45,742 nucleotides of DNA from CAYNSX01 sp964400165 (GTDB taxonomy: Bacteria; Armatimonadota; Hebobacteria; CAYNSX01): contig CAYNSX010000016.1 of NCBI GenBank assembly GCA_964400165.1, positions 1 to 45,742 on the forward strand, in the 5' to 3' direction. Position numbers and translations under genes: made by a program. Below the pieces are notes generated by a model. It was not told the DNA's origin. It was given only the letters and a program-made list of their open reading frames with translations, and did no database searches. Numbering within the stretch: position 1 is the first letter of the stretch; every line of letters begins with the position of its first letter. This document shows positions 8,145 to 15,948 of this stretch, in pieces.

Positions 8145-8522
8145 ATGAGTTCACGCGTTCAGCGCGTTTGGGGAGCGGCAATTGTCGTAGCGATGTGTGT
8201 GGCATTCGTGGCGCTGGCCGGCTGCAGCAAGGCGCCTGACAACACCACGACCAACAACACCACCAACAACACGACGGGCACAACCACCGACGCGGGCACG
8301 GGCACGATGGCGTCGGGCTCGGGCGGGGCGATGACGGCTCCGGCGGGCGGGACCGACGCGGCCGCGGTGAAGTGCGCGGTGTGCGGCCAGACCGGCGGCA
8401 CGCCGATGACCGTGGCGTACGAAGGCAAGGACTTCACGGTGTGCTCGCAGGCGTGCAAGGATGCCTTCGAGAAGGAGCCCGCGAAGTGGGCGGCGGCTGC
8501 GTCCGGCGGATCGACGAACTAG
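8145..8522 (+). CDS. Lipoprotein with TRASH/YHS-like metal-binding domain
   Basis: A 125-residue lipoprotein. The signal peptide ends in LAGC with the lipidated cysteine at residue 27. A low-complexity Asn/Thr-rich linker (about 32-52) leads to one small treble-clef domain with cysteines 77, 80, 100 and 104 (CAVC and VCSQAC), as in TRASH/YHS domains that bind copper or other metals. The start at 8145 is fixed by the GGAAAGGAG Shine-Dalgarno and by the signal peptide. The next gene, 41 nt downstream, encodes a related two-domain lipoprotein, so the pair is probably one operon at the cell surface. Metal sequestration or sensing is an inference. Confidence 0.8.
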   Translation: MSSRVQRVWGAAIVVAMCVAFVALAGCSKAPDNTTTNNTTNNTTGTTTDAGTGTMASGSGGAMTAPAGGTDAAAVKCAVCGQTGGTPMTVAYEGKDFTVCSQACKDAFEKEPAKWAAAASGGSTN

Positions 8523-8563
8523 GCCAGCCGCACGCCCGGTTACCGGTTACAGGATTGGCAGTG

Positions 8564-9025
8564 ATGTCGGCCCGGCCCACTTCGCGTGGCGTTCCGGGCC
8601 GAGCCGGTTTCTGGGCGGCGATGATGCTCGCCGCGCTGGTGTTGGCCGCGGGCTGCGGGCGGTCGCCGGCCGCGCGCCGCGCGCCGGGCGGGCACGCCGT
8701 GACGGCGGCTGGGGATGCGTCACCCTATGTCTGCGCGCTCTGCGGGCGCGATCTGTCGCAGGACACGCGGCGAATGGCGGCGCCCGGGGACGACGGCAAC
8801 CTCCTCTACTTCTGCTCGCCCGACCACCGCGACCAGTATCGGGAGGGGTTGCGCGCGCCGCGGGATGTGCCGTACTGCACAGTGTGTTTGCGCACGGTGC
8901 AACGCAACGACCCCGCCGTGCGGGAGCTGGAGCACGGCAGCGCGAAGTATCTGGTGTGTTCGGAGGTGTGCGCGGCGCAGTTCACGCAACAGCCGGAGTT
9001 GTTCATTCGGGCGGACACGCAATAA
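8564..9025 (+). CDS. Lipoprotein with two TRASH/YHS-like domains
   Basis: A 153-residue lipoprotein with lipobox LAAGC (cysteine 31). Two tandem treble-clef units follow. Domain 1 has cysteines 57, 60 and 84, and His 88 where a fourth cysteine is expected. Domain 2 has a full set at 105, 108, 132 and 136 (CTVC and CSEVC). It sits 41 nt after a single-domain lipoprotein of the same design. AGGA lies about 10 nt before the ATG; a GTG at 8561 is an alternative start. The family suggests metal binding outside the membrane; the metal cannot be read from the sequence. Confidence 0.78.
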   Translation: MSARPTSRGVPGRAGFWAAMMLAALVLAAGCGRSPAARRAPGGHAVTAAGDASPYVCALCGRDLSQDTRRMAAPGDDGNLLYFCSPDHRDQYREGLRAPRDVPYCTVCLRTVQRNDPAVRELEHGSAKYLVCSEVCAAQFTQQPELFIRADTQ

Positions 9026-9126
9026 CTCCCTGATTCGCGGCGCCTTTGCGAGCCGGATGCTTGCAGTGGCGGGGGAGTTCCGTCGCCGATGACGAACCTC
9101 ACGATAAATCCAGCAGGGGGAGCGCG

Positions 9127-10815
9127 ATGCCGGCACGCCTGATCTATCGCCCGAATCACTACTACCAGTACGCCGAACTGGAGGCGTTCCTGCGGCAGGC
9201 GGTGCGGGCGCATCCGAAACTGGCGAAGTTGCACCGGATCGGGAAGAGTTACCAGAAGCGCGACCTGCTGCTGCTCGAAATCACCAATCAGGCGACCGGC
9301 CCCGGCGACGAGAAGCCCGGCTATTGGATGGACGGCAACATGCACGCCACGGAGGTGTCGGGGAGCGCGGTGTGCCTGTATTCGATTTTCAACCTGCTGA
9401 CTAAGCGGCAGAGCGATGTGCTGGTCGGGGATCTGCTCGACCGGTGCGTGTTCTACATACTGCCGCGGTCATCGCCGGACGGCGCCGAGGAGGCACTGAC
9501 GAGCGGGCGGCGGGTGCGGTCGAGCATGCGCTATTACCCGTTCCCGGAACCGCAGGACGGCCTCATCCCTTCGGACATCAACGGCGACGGGGAAATCCTG
9601 CAGATGCGCATCGCCGATCCGCTCGGTGAATGGAAACAGTCCACCAAGGATCGTCGGCTTCTCATCAAGCGGAAGCCCGACGACCGAACCGGCAAGTTCT
9701 ACCGACTGTATCTCGAGGGGACCTGGCGGAACTTCGACGGCTTTCACCGGCTCGGCGCGGCGCCGGAGCACGGGCTCGACCACAACCGCAACTACCCCTA
9801 CGACTGGGCGAACGAGGCGCGCCAGGGCGGGTCGGGCGAACTGCCCCTGTCGGAGCCGGAGACGCGGGCGATCGCCGAGTTCATCGTGGCGCACCCGAAC
9901 ATCGGCTGCGGGCTGAACTATCACACTTTTTCGGGGGTGCACCTGCGGGCGTATTGCGACCGGCCGGACACCGAGTTCAACGACTTCGACCTGGCGGTGT
10001 TCAAGGCCATCGGGGCGCGGGCGACGGAGATCACCGGCTATCCGACGATTTCGACGCATCACGACTTCCGCTATCACCCGACGAAGGGCATCAAGGGGGA
10101 TTTCACCGACTGGCTGTACGAGCACCGCGGCATTTATGCCTATGTGACGGAACTGTGGTCGATGGCGACGCACGCGGGGATCGAGGTGAAGGACTTCATC
10201 AAGTTCATCCGCGAGCGCACGGAGGAGGAAGACCTGAAGTTGCTGAAGTGGACGGACCGCGAACTGAAGGGGAAGGGCTTCGCCGACTGGACGCCGTTCG
10301 AGCACCCGCAGGTCGGGCGGGTCGAGATCGGCGGCTGGCGGACGATGTACACCTGGAGCAATCCGCCGGCGCACTTGCTGCCCGCCGAATGCGAGAAGAA
10401 CTTCCGGTTCAATCTGGCGCACGCCGCGGCGCTGCCGCAGTTGGTCATCAGCGAATTCCGGTCCGAGCCGGTGAGCGACGGGGTGCGGAAACTGACGCTG
10501 GTGATCGAGAACCGCGGCTGGCTGCCGACGCAAGTGTCGCAGAAGGCGGTGGAGAGCAAGGCGGTGCGGCCGATTCAGATTGCGCTGAAGTTGCCGCGCG
10601 GCGCGAAGTTGCTGAACGGGAAGGCGAAGTTCGAGCAGAATCACCTGACCGGGATGGGGAACGCCATCGTGGAGCCGTGGGCGACTTCGTTCTGGTTCGG
10701 CGGCGCGCCGAACACGCACCAGGAGCGGTTCGAGTGGGTGGTGCAGGGCGCCGGGCCGGTGAGCGTCGAGGTGAAATCGCAAAGGGCGGGCGTGGCAAGG
10801 GCGGGGGTGAAGTGA
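9127..10815 (+). CDS. M14-family zinc carboxypeptidase
   Basis: A 562-residue protein of peptidase family M14. The zinc ligands are H73 and E76 (NMHATEVSGS) and H266 (NYHTFSG). N220-R221 in HNRNYPYDW match the substrate-carboxylate site, and E342 (VTELWS) is the catalytic glutamate. The catalytic domain spans about residues 10-360. A region from about 440 to the end (VISEFRSEPVSDGVRKLTL) looks like a beta-sandwich. No signal peptide is evident, which is unusual for the family and suggests a cytoplasmic or non-classically exported enzyme. The start at 9127 has AGGGGGAG 6 nt upstream. It stands alone between lipoprotein and nuclease genes. Confidence 0.9.
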   Translation: MPARLIYRPNHYYQYAELEAFLRQAVRAHPKLAKLHRIGKSYQKRDLLLLEITNQATGPGDEKPGYWMDGNMHATEVSGSAVCLYSIFNLLTKRQSDVLVGDLLDRCVFYILPRSSPDGAEEALTSGRRVRSSMRYYPFPEPQDGLIPSDINGDGEILQMRIADPLGEWKQSTKDRRLLIKRKPDDRTGKFYRLYLEGTWRNFDGFHRLGAAPEHGLDHNRNYPYDWANEARQGGSGELPLSEPETRAIAEFIVAHPNIGCGLNYHTFSGVHLRAYCDRPDTEFNDFDLAVFKAIGARATEITGYPTISTHHDFRYHPTKGIKGDFTDWLYEHRGIYAYVTELWSMATHAGIEVKDFIKFIRERTEEEDLKLLKWTDRELKGKGFADWTPFEHPQVGRVEIGGWRTMYTWSNPPAHLLPAECEKNFRFNLAHAAALPQLVISEFRSEPVSDGVRKLTLVIENRGWLPTQVSQKAVESKAVRPIQIALKLPRGAKLLNGKAKFEQNHLTGMGNAIVEPWATSFWFGGAPNTHQERFEWVVQGAGPVSVEVKSQRAGVARAGVK

Positions 10816-10829
10816 CTTTCTCCCCCCAG

Positions 10830-10918
10830 CCCCCTCCAACGCAAGGAAAGCGGAATCACTCTTTTCTGGATTGTCTCCCCTCTCCGCTTGTCGGAGAGGG
10901 GTCGGGGGAGAGGAAATG
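10830..10918. repeat. CCCCTCTCC/GGAGAGGGG element after the carboxypeptidase gene
   Basis: Contains CCCCTCTCCGCTTGTCGGAGAGGGG preceded by a CCCCCTCC arm. It may act as a terminator for the carboxypeptidase gene. Confidence 0.55.
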
Positions 10919-10931
10919 AAGTGGAGCGGCG

Positions 10932-11369
10932 ATGGAGCCTGCTGACGAACAACTAACATTGGAGGTCTCGCCGGCACTGCACGCGCGAATGACGGATCTT
11001 GCGCGTCTGTTGCGACGCGCGCCGACGGCCAGTGAGGCGATTTCGTGGGATGAACTGCGGCGTCGCGGGCTGGCTGGGCGAAAGGTGCGACGGCAGCAGC
11101 CCATCGGGCCGTTCATCGTGGACTTCTACTTCCCAGAGTCTCGCCTCGTTGTTGAGGTTGACGGTTCGATCCATGAGGAGCTGCGAGAGGCGGACCGAGC
11201 GCGACAGGACTTGCTGGAAGCCCTCGGTTTGCGGGTTATGCGGCTCGATACGAAGGCGGTCGAAGCGGATGTGTACGCTGCGGTGGAACGGATTCGGCGG
11301 GCGCTGAAGTCACCTCTCCCCCCGGCCCCCTCTCCAACGAGTGGAGAGGGGGAGTTGAGGAAGGGATGA
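10932..11369 (+). CDS. DUF559 protein (Vsr-like PD-(D/E)XK nuclease fold)
   Basis: A 145-residue DUF559 protein, related to the very-short-patch-repair endonuclease fold. Residues about 20-125 carry the domain. The core FIVDFYF (D64) and LVVEVDGSIH (E75, D77) supply the nuclease acidic residues. The normal end of the family is near residue 126. The last 19 residues (about 127-145, SPLPPAPSPTSGEG...) are translated from a CCCCTCTCC/GGAGAGGGG intergenic repeat, which also supplies the stop region. Another nuclease-like gene starts 13 nt downstream. DUF559 genes are often scattered singly in repeat-rich genomes; the substrate is unknown. Confidence 0.85.
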   Translation: MEPADEQLTLEVSPALHARMTDLARLLRRAPTASEAISWDELRRRGLAGRKVRRQQPIGPFIVDFYFPESRLVVEVDGSIHEELREADRARQDLLEALGLRVMRLDTKAVEADVYAAVERIRRALKSPLPPAPSPTSGEGELRKG

Positions 11370-11382
11370 AGTTGAGCTAGTC

Positions 11383-12120
11383 ATGCCTGCAATGGAGATG
11401 AGCAAACAGCACATTCTGACTCTCATCAAGCGCATCGCTGCCGAAGGCGATGGCACGCCACCGGGCTTTAGAAAGTTCGCCAAGTTGACAGGGATAAAGA
11501 CCCATCAATGGCGAGGAAAGTACTGGAGTCGTTGGCCAGAAGCACTTGGCGAGGCAGGCTTTCAGCCGAACAGGCCGCCGGATCGCCTTGACGAGGATTC
11601 TCTTGTTGCGTCCTTCGTGCGATTTGCTGAAGGATTTGGGAGGATTCCCACTCAAAGCGAGATGATGATGAAGAATGAGCAAGACAATGCATTTCCTGGA
11701 GAATGGACTTTCCGTAGACGGTTTGGCTCAAAGCAAAGCCTGCTAAAGGCATCGTATTCTTGGTGTTTGTCACACCCGGGGCACGAGTCATTCGTGCAGC
11801 TGCTTCCCCATTCGGTTGTCGCAAGCGTTAGTTCGGAGGCTGAAATTGGAGAGACCCACCCGGTGGAAGGAGAAGTCTACCTGATACAGTCAGGAAGGTA
11901 TTACAAGATTGGAATGAGCGTTTCGACAGGGCGTCGCCTGTATGAGATCGGGCTCAAGTTGCCCGAGCAGCCCAAGGAGGTTCATGTGATCAAGACGGAT
12001 GACCCGCGGGGCATCGAAGAGTATTGGCACAAGCGCTTTGCCGCGAAGAGGACGAAGGGAGAGTGGTTCGATTTGGACGCACGCGATGTCGCCGCATTCA
12101 AGCGGCGAAAATACCAGTGA
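11383..12120 (+). CDS. GIY-YIG nuclease-domain protein with N-terminal homing-endonuclease-like repeats
   Basis: A 245-residue protein. The C-terminal part (about 163-232) resembles the T5orf172/Mug113 branch of GIY-YIG nucleases: EVYLIQSG, YYKIGMS with the conserved Gly, R184/R185 and IEEYWHKRF with a candidate metal-binding glutamate near 212. Two N-terminal stretches (about 10-62 and 72-128, the second with GRIPTQSE and RRRFGS) look like the short repeats seen beside homing endonucleases. Base composition is clearly less GC-rich than the neighbours, which suggests transfer. ATGs at 11392 and 11398 are alternative starts. With the DUF559 gene just upstream it forms a small nuclease cassette. 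Confidence 0.7.
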   Translation: MPAMEMSKQHILTLIKRIAAEGDGTPPGFRKFAKLTGIKTHQWRGKYWSRWPEALGEAGFQPNRPPDRLDEDSLVASFVRFAEGFGRIPTQSEMMMKNEQDNAFPGEWTFRRRFGSKQSLLKASYSWCLSHPGHESFVQLLPHSVVASVSSEAEIGETHPVEGEVYLIQSGRYYKIGMSVSTGRRLYEIGLKLPEQPKEVHVIKTDDPRGIEEYWHKRFAAKRTKGEWFDLDARDVAAFKRRKYQ

Positions 12121-12178
12121 CCGAATTGCGAGTGTGCGGCGACAGTACGACACCTGGTGAAATGAGGAAGGCCGCGAT

Positions 12179-12952
12179 ATGAGTGATGTCGTGCTCGCAG
12201 GCAAGACGGCGCTGGTGATGGGGGTGGCGAACCACCATTCGATCGGGTGGGCGATCGCCGAGGCGCTGCACGGCGCCGGGGCCCGCCTGGTGCTCACTTA
12301 TCAGAACGAGCGGATGGGGCAGCGGGTGCTGCCGCTGGCGGAGACGGTGAAGGCGCTGACTTTCGAGTGCGATGTCGCCGAGGATGCGCAGGTGGATGGG
12401 CTGTTCGCGCGGCTGGAGAAGGAAGTCGGGGCGCTCGATTGTGTGGTGCACAGTCTGGCGTTTGCGCCGCGGGAATCGCTCGAAGCGCAAGTGGTGGACT
12501 GCGGGCGTGAGGGCTTTCGGATGGCGCTCGACATCAGCGCGTATTCGCTGATTGCGATCGCCCGCGGGGCGCGGCCGCTGATGAAGGAGCGCGGCGGGTC
12601 GATCATGACGCTCACCTATCTGGGCGGCGAGCGGGTGGTGCCGGGCTACAACATCATGGGCGTAGCGAAGGCGACGCTGGATGCGATCGTGCGCTACCTG
12701 GCGGTGGAACTGGCGCCGGAGAACATCCGAGTGAACGCGCTCTCGCCGGGGCCGATCCGGACGCTGGCGGCGTCGGGCGTGCCGGGGTTCGTGAAGATGC
12801 TGGAGCAATTCAAGGCGAAGTCGCCGTCGGGGCGCACGACAGAAGCGGAAGAGGTGGGCGATGCGGCGGTGTTTCTCGCCTCCGATGCGGCGCGCGGGGT
12901 GACGGGGCAGACGGTGTACTTGGATGCGGGATATAGACTGCTAGGTTTGTAG
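12179..12952 (+). CDS. fabI: Enoyl-[acyl-carrier-protein] reductase (NADH)
   Basis: A 257-residue protein with all FabI marks. It reduces enoyl-ACP in the last step of each fatty-acid elongation cycle. The cofactor loop is GVANHHSIGWAIA (15-27). The active-site tyrosines are Y147 and Y157 and the lysine is K164 (TYLGGERVVPGYNIMGVAK), matching the Y-x6-K pattern of E. coli FabI. NALSPGPIRTLAASG follows, and the end is close to the usual length. GAGGAAGG precedes the ATG. It is transcribed alone and is followed by a tandem repeat. Confidence 0.96.
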   Translation: MSDVVLAGKTALVMGVANHHSIGWAIAEALHGAGARLVLTYQNERMGQRVLPLAETVKALTFECDVAEDAQVDGLFARLEKEVGALDCVVHSLAFAPRESLEAQVVDCGREGFRMALDISAYSLIAIARGARPLMKERGGSIMTLTYLGGERVVPGYNIMGVAKATLDAIVRYLAVELAPENIRVNALSPGPIRTLAASGVPGFVKMLEQFKAKSPSGRTTEAEEVGDAAVFLASDAARGVTGQTVYLDAGYRLLGL

Positions 12953-13285
12953 GGAAAAGGGAAGAGAGGAAAAGAGAAAGGGCGACAGACAACGGCGAGG
13001 GAAGTCGGTCGTGGGGTCGTGGGGTCGTGGGATCGTAGGACAAGCGACCACGGCCATGAACCCTTCGACTTCGCTCAGGGCGAGATGGCCGGGCTAACGA
13101 AGAGCGCCCGCTAAAGCGGGCGCGCAAGGAAAGTGAATACGGAAAGTCGGTCGTGGGGTCGTGGGGTCGTGGGATCGTAGGACAAGCGACCCCGGCCATG
13201 AACCCTTCAACTTCGCTCAGGGCGAGATGGCCGGGCTAACGAAGAGCGCCCGCTGAAGCGGGCGCGCAAGGAAAGTGAAACCGGG
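12953..13285. repeat. 142-bp tandem repeat after fabI
   Basis: AAGTCGGTCG recurs at 13002, 13144 and 13286, an exact 142-bp period. Each unit holds GTCGTGGG words, a GGCCAT...ATGGCC hairpin with a nested CCCTTCGACTTCGCTCAGGG module in its loop, and a GCGCCCGCTAAAGCGGGCGC hairpin. GAGGAAAAGAG words precede the array. No gene is seen. Confidence 0.85.
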
Positions 13286-13300
13286 AAGTCGGTCGTGGGG

Positions 13301-13389
13301 TCGTGGGTGGTAGGTTCGTCGGAAGTATAGAGTTGCTGGCTGAAATGTTTTCCGACTTTCCTGCGACCGACGAACCGACGATCCCACGA
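13301..13389. terminator. Long imperfect inverted repeat between convergent genes
   Basis: TCGTGGG...GGTTCGTCGG at 13301-13322 pairs with CCGACGAACC...CCCACGA at 13367-13389. It lies between the convergent fabI and YbjQ-family genes, where a bidirectional terminator would be expected, but there is no strong U-tract. Confidence 0.35.
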
Positions 13390-13430
13390 GCCGCTGTTTC
13401 AGTTGTTTTCAGGAACGGGGTGAGCTCGCG

Positions 13431-13757
13431 CTATACGCGCGCGAGTTTGACGGCAGTGCCGCACGCGGTGACCATCAACATCGAACCGGATTGGCCGACG
13501 GTTTCGTAATCGAGGTCCACGCCGAGGACACCATCAGCGCCGAGCGCCTGGGCCTGGGCTTCCATTTCGCTCAATGCGATTTGCCGGGCGCGAGTCAGTT
13601 CTTCCTCATAGGCGCCGGAGCGGCCACCGACAATGTCGCGGACACTGGCGAAGAGGTCTTTCAAGATGTTGGCGCCGACGATGGCTTCGCCCGTGACGAT
13701 GCCCAGGTACTCGGCGACTCGAAAGCCATCAATGGCGGGGGTGGTGGTGATGGTCAT
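13431..13757 (-). CDS. YbjQ (DUF74) family protein
   Basis: A 108-residue protein of the YbjQ/DUF74 heavy-metal-binding-like family, small pentameric proteins of uncertain function. Its marks are GIVTGEAIVGANILKD, the VGGRSGAYEEEL turn and ALGADGVLGVDLDYE. The ATG at 13757 follows GGAGGG at about 11 nt; an upstream in-frame ATG would add 26 unrelated residues. It is convergent with fabI and appears to be a single gene. Confidence 0.88.
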   Translation of the reverse strand: MTITTTPAIDGFRVAEYLGIVTGEAIVGANILKDLFASVRDIVGGRSGAYEEELTRARQIALSEMEAQAQALGADGVLGVDLDYETVGQSGSMLMVTACGTAVKLARV

Positions 13758-14160
13758 TGGCTGGAGCCCTCCGCTGGAAGGGTTCCCGGCACGGGGCGGC
13801 CCTCCTGCGGGGGTCGTTGTCCACAATCTGTGCACGACTTGTGAAAGGAGGGGCCTCGATTCGGCCTCGGACTAAGCAATTTGGCTTGCTCGGCTGGTGA
13901 GCAGGAAAGGAAGTGAATTCGGCGATGTGAGGGCTCAATTGGGGTTGTGGATGCCGCGAGCGGCAATTCGGGGGCTGGCGGCGGCTCCTCTCGGGCGTGT
14001 ACACACCTTATGGACAGGTGTGGACAAGGGTTTTGCACGGGGTTTGGTGGCTTGGAAAGCCACGAATCGGCCGGTTGGTTGGTGGGCCGGGGGAGTGGCC
14101 GGACGGTGGCCCATTCCCGGCCCTGAAAGGGCCGGGCGGCCGAGGTCCGGGGCTGAAAGC
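13758..14160. other. Gene-free region upstream of the YbjQ gene
   Basis: No gene with support. It has two TTGTCCACA sequences (13817-13825 plus strand, 14019-14027 minus strand), one mismatch from a DnaA box, and an inverted repeat CACACCT (14002-14008), 7-nt loop, AGGTGTG (14016-14022). The GCCCGG hairpins start near 14105. Confidence 0.5.
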
Positions 14161-15199
14161 CCCGGACTCACAGGAGACGCCCGGTGAACCGGGCTCAACG
14201 CACTCATGCGGCCCCAGTTTCACGCCCTCACCCGGCCCTGCGGGCCACCCTCTCCCGAAAGGGAGAGGGACGGCGCATCTACCGGATGCGATGCGGACTA
14301 CGCGCCGGACTTGTCGAAGCGGGCGGCAATGCGGGCCCAGTGGGTGGCCCTCACCCTCCTCGCTGCGCTCGGGTTCCCTCTCCCGAAGGGGAGAGGGACA
14401 GCGCATCTGCCCACGGGCGATGCGAACAGCTGCACCGGCCTGGAGGCCGGCGGTACCGAACTACGCGCCGGACTTGTCGAAGCGGGCGGTGATGCGGGCC
14501 CAGTGGGTGGCCCCTCACCCTCCTCGCTGCGCTCGGGTTCCCTCTCCCGAAAGGGAGAGGGACAGCGCATCTGCCCACGGGCGATGCGAACAGCTGCACC
14601 GGCCTGGNNNNNNNNNNNNNNNNNNNNNNNNNNNNNNNNNNNNNNNNNNNNNNNNNNNNNNNNNNNNNNNNNNNNNNNNNNNNNNNNNNNNNNNNNNNNN
14701 NNNNNNNCACCGGCCTGGAGGCCGGCGGTACCGAACTACGCGCCGGACTTGTCGAAGCGGGCCGCGGTACCCACAACACCCCTCCCCAACCCTCCCCATG
14801 AATGGAGAGGGGGGAGTTGAGAAAGGCGAGTCTGGCAGGTGGAGCACCTGCCCCCCTTGAGTGGTAGGACAGGCGGGACGCCTGCGGTGACTGGGGTGTT
14901 AGTTACGCGCCGGACTTGTCGAAGCGGGCGGCAATGCGGGCCCAGTGGGTGGCCCTCACCCTCCTCGCTGCGCTCGGGTTCCCTCTCCCGAAGGGGAGAG
15001 GGACAGCGCATCTGCCCACGGGCGATGCGAACAGCTGCACCGGCCTGGATGCCGGCGGTACCGAACTACGCGCCGGATTTGTCGAAGCGGGCGGCGATGC
15101 GGGCCCAGTGGGTGGCCCCTCACCCGCCCCTCGCAAATGGTCGGGGCACCCTCTCCCTGAAGAGGAGAGGGACGACCGGCAACGCAAGCGCGTTGCGAA
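14160..15199 (-). repeat. 163-bp array with five extra copies of the superoxide dismutase 3' end
   Basis: On the minus strand, copies ending in a stop at 14298 (TAG), 14461 (TAG), 14736 (TAG, truncated), 14903 (TAA) and 15066 (TAG) read HWARIAARFDKSGA-stop or a close variant. The true gene ends at 15200. Spacing is 163 bp between intact units and 134 bp for the last. Each unit also has CCTCACCC...CTCGCTGCGCTCGGG...CCCTCTCCC/GGAGAGGG and a GCCTGGAGGCCGGC hairpin. Differences from the gene are ATT for ATC (twice), GCC for GCG (three times), AAA for AAG, TAA for TAG, and one replacement (A to T, GCG to ACC). Confidence 0.88.
14608..14707. other. Assembly gap (100 N) inside the array
   Basis: Exactly 100 N. 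The bases before the gap end in CACCGGCCTGG and those after begin with the same 11 bases, so the true number of units here is unknown and the contigs may overlap. Confidence 0.95.
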
Positions 15200-15817
15200 C
15201 TACGCGCCGGACTTGTCGAAGCGGGCCGCGATGCGGGCCCAGTGGAGGTTCTTGAGGAAGGCCTCGATGTAGGGCGGGCGCTTCGGGCCCCAGATGCGGT
15301 AGTAGGCGTGCTCCCAGACATCGATAGCGATGAGCGGGACCGCGCCCCAGACGGCGCCGTCGTGGTGGAAGTCGCAGATGTAGTTGTGCAGACGCTTGTC
15401 GCCCGGGTCATAGCACAGGATCGCCCAGCCGCGCGAGGCGGTGGCGCAGGCGACGAAGTCGGCCTTCCACTCATCGAACGAGCCGAAGTCCTGGACGATG
15501 CGCTTGGCGAGGGCGGAGTTTGCGTCGGGCGTGCCGTTGCCGCCGAGGTTGTCCCAATAGACTTCGTGCAGGATCATGCCGGAGGCGTTGAAGGTCTCCT
15601 CGCGCTTGAGGGCGCGGAAGGCGCTGTAGTTGGCGTTGGCGCCGGCGCGGTCGGCCTTGGCGGCGTCGGCGAGGGCGTTCTCAATCATGTTGCGGCGGTC
15701 GACATAGCCCTTGTGGTGAATGTCGTGGTGCCATTCGACGACTTCTTTGGTGATGTCGCCGAGCGTGTCCGGTGCGTAGGGCAGGGGCTTCAGTTGATGG
15801 TCGCCTTGGGCGGGCAT
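15200..15817 (-). CDS. Superoxide dismutase, Fe/Mn family
   Basis: A 205-residue Fe/Mn superoxide dismutase, which converts superoxide to oxygen and peroxide. The metal ligands by alignment are H30 (WHHDIHHKGY), H84 (ILHEVYWDNLGG), D166 and H170 (DVWEHAYY); Y38 is the gateway tyrosine. Iron and manganese cannot be told apart here. I chose the ATG at 15817 because AGGAGGA lies 7 nt upstream and because an upstream start would add 34 unrelated residues. It is divergent from a ferredoxin-TlpA operon, forming a redox locus. Its last 15 codons are copied repeatedly in the downstream array. Confidence 0.94.
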   Translation of the reverse strand: MPAQGDHQLKPLPYAPDTLGDITKEVVEWHHDIHHKGYVDRRNMIENALADAAKADRAGANANYSAFRALKREETFNASGMILHEVYWDNLGGNGTPDANSALAKRIVQDFGSFDEWKADFVACATASRGWAILCYDPGDKRLHNYICDFHHDGAVWGAVPLIAIDVWEHAYYRIWGPKRPPYIEAFLKNLHWARIAARFDKSGA

Positions 15818-15912
15818 TGCGTCCTCCTGGTGTCGGTGTCGTGGTGAGCGGGGCGAGGGAGTCGCCACCCGTGATGTCACTTCGCCGCGGGCCGGCGGCG
15901 TCCTGCCGTGCG

Positions 15913-15941
15913 TTGACACTCACCGCCGCGCACCCGACAAT
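15913..15941 (+). promoter_or_regulatory. Promoter TTGACA-17-GACAAT, leaderless ferredoxin start
   Basis: A consensus TTGACA (15913-15918), a 17-nt spacer and GACAAT (15936-15941). The ATG follows 7 nt later, so the mRNA should begin at or beside the start codon. It is the best-formed promoter in the window. Confidence 0.75.
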
Positions 15942-15948
15942 ACCGACC

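Noticed and set aside
13002..13300. A CRISPR-like array
   Set aside because: The periods (142 bp, and 101-163 bp elsewhere) are too long, units lack distinct spacers, and no cas genes are present.
13817..14027. A replication origin, suggested by two TTGTCCACA boxes
   Set aside because: Only two near-consensus boxes, no AT-rich unwinding region, and no dnaA or dnaN nearby. It may simply be the regulatory region of the YbjQ gene.
13997..14860. Open frames running through the 100-N gap and the superoxide dismutase-end array
   Set aside because: They include unknown bases and translate repeats; no domain is visible.
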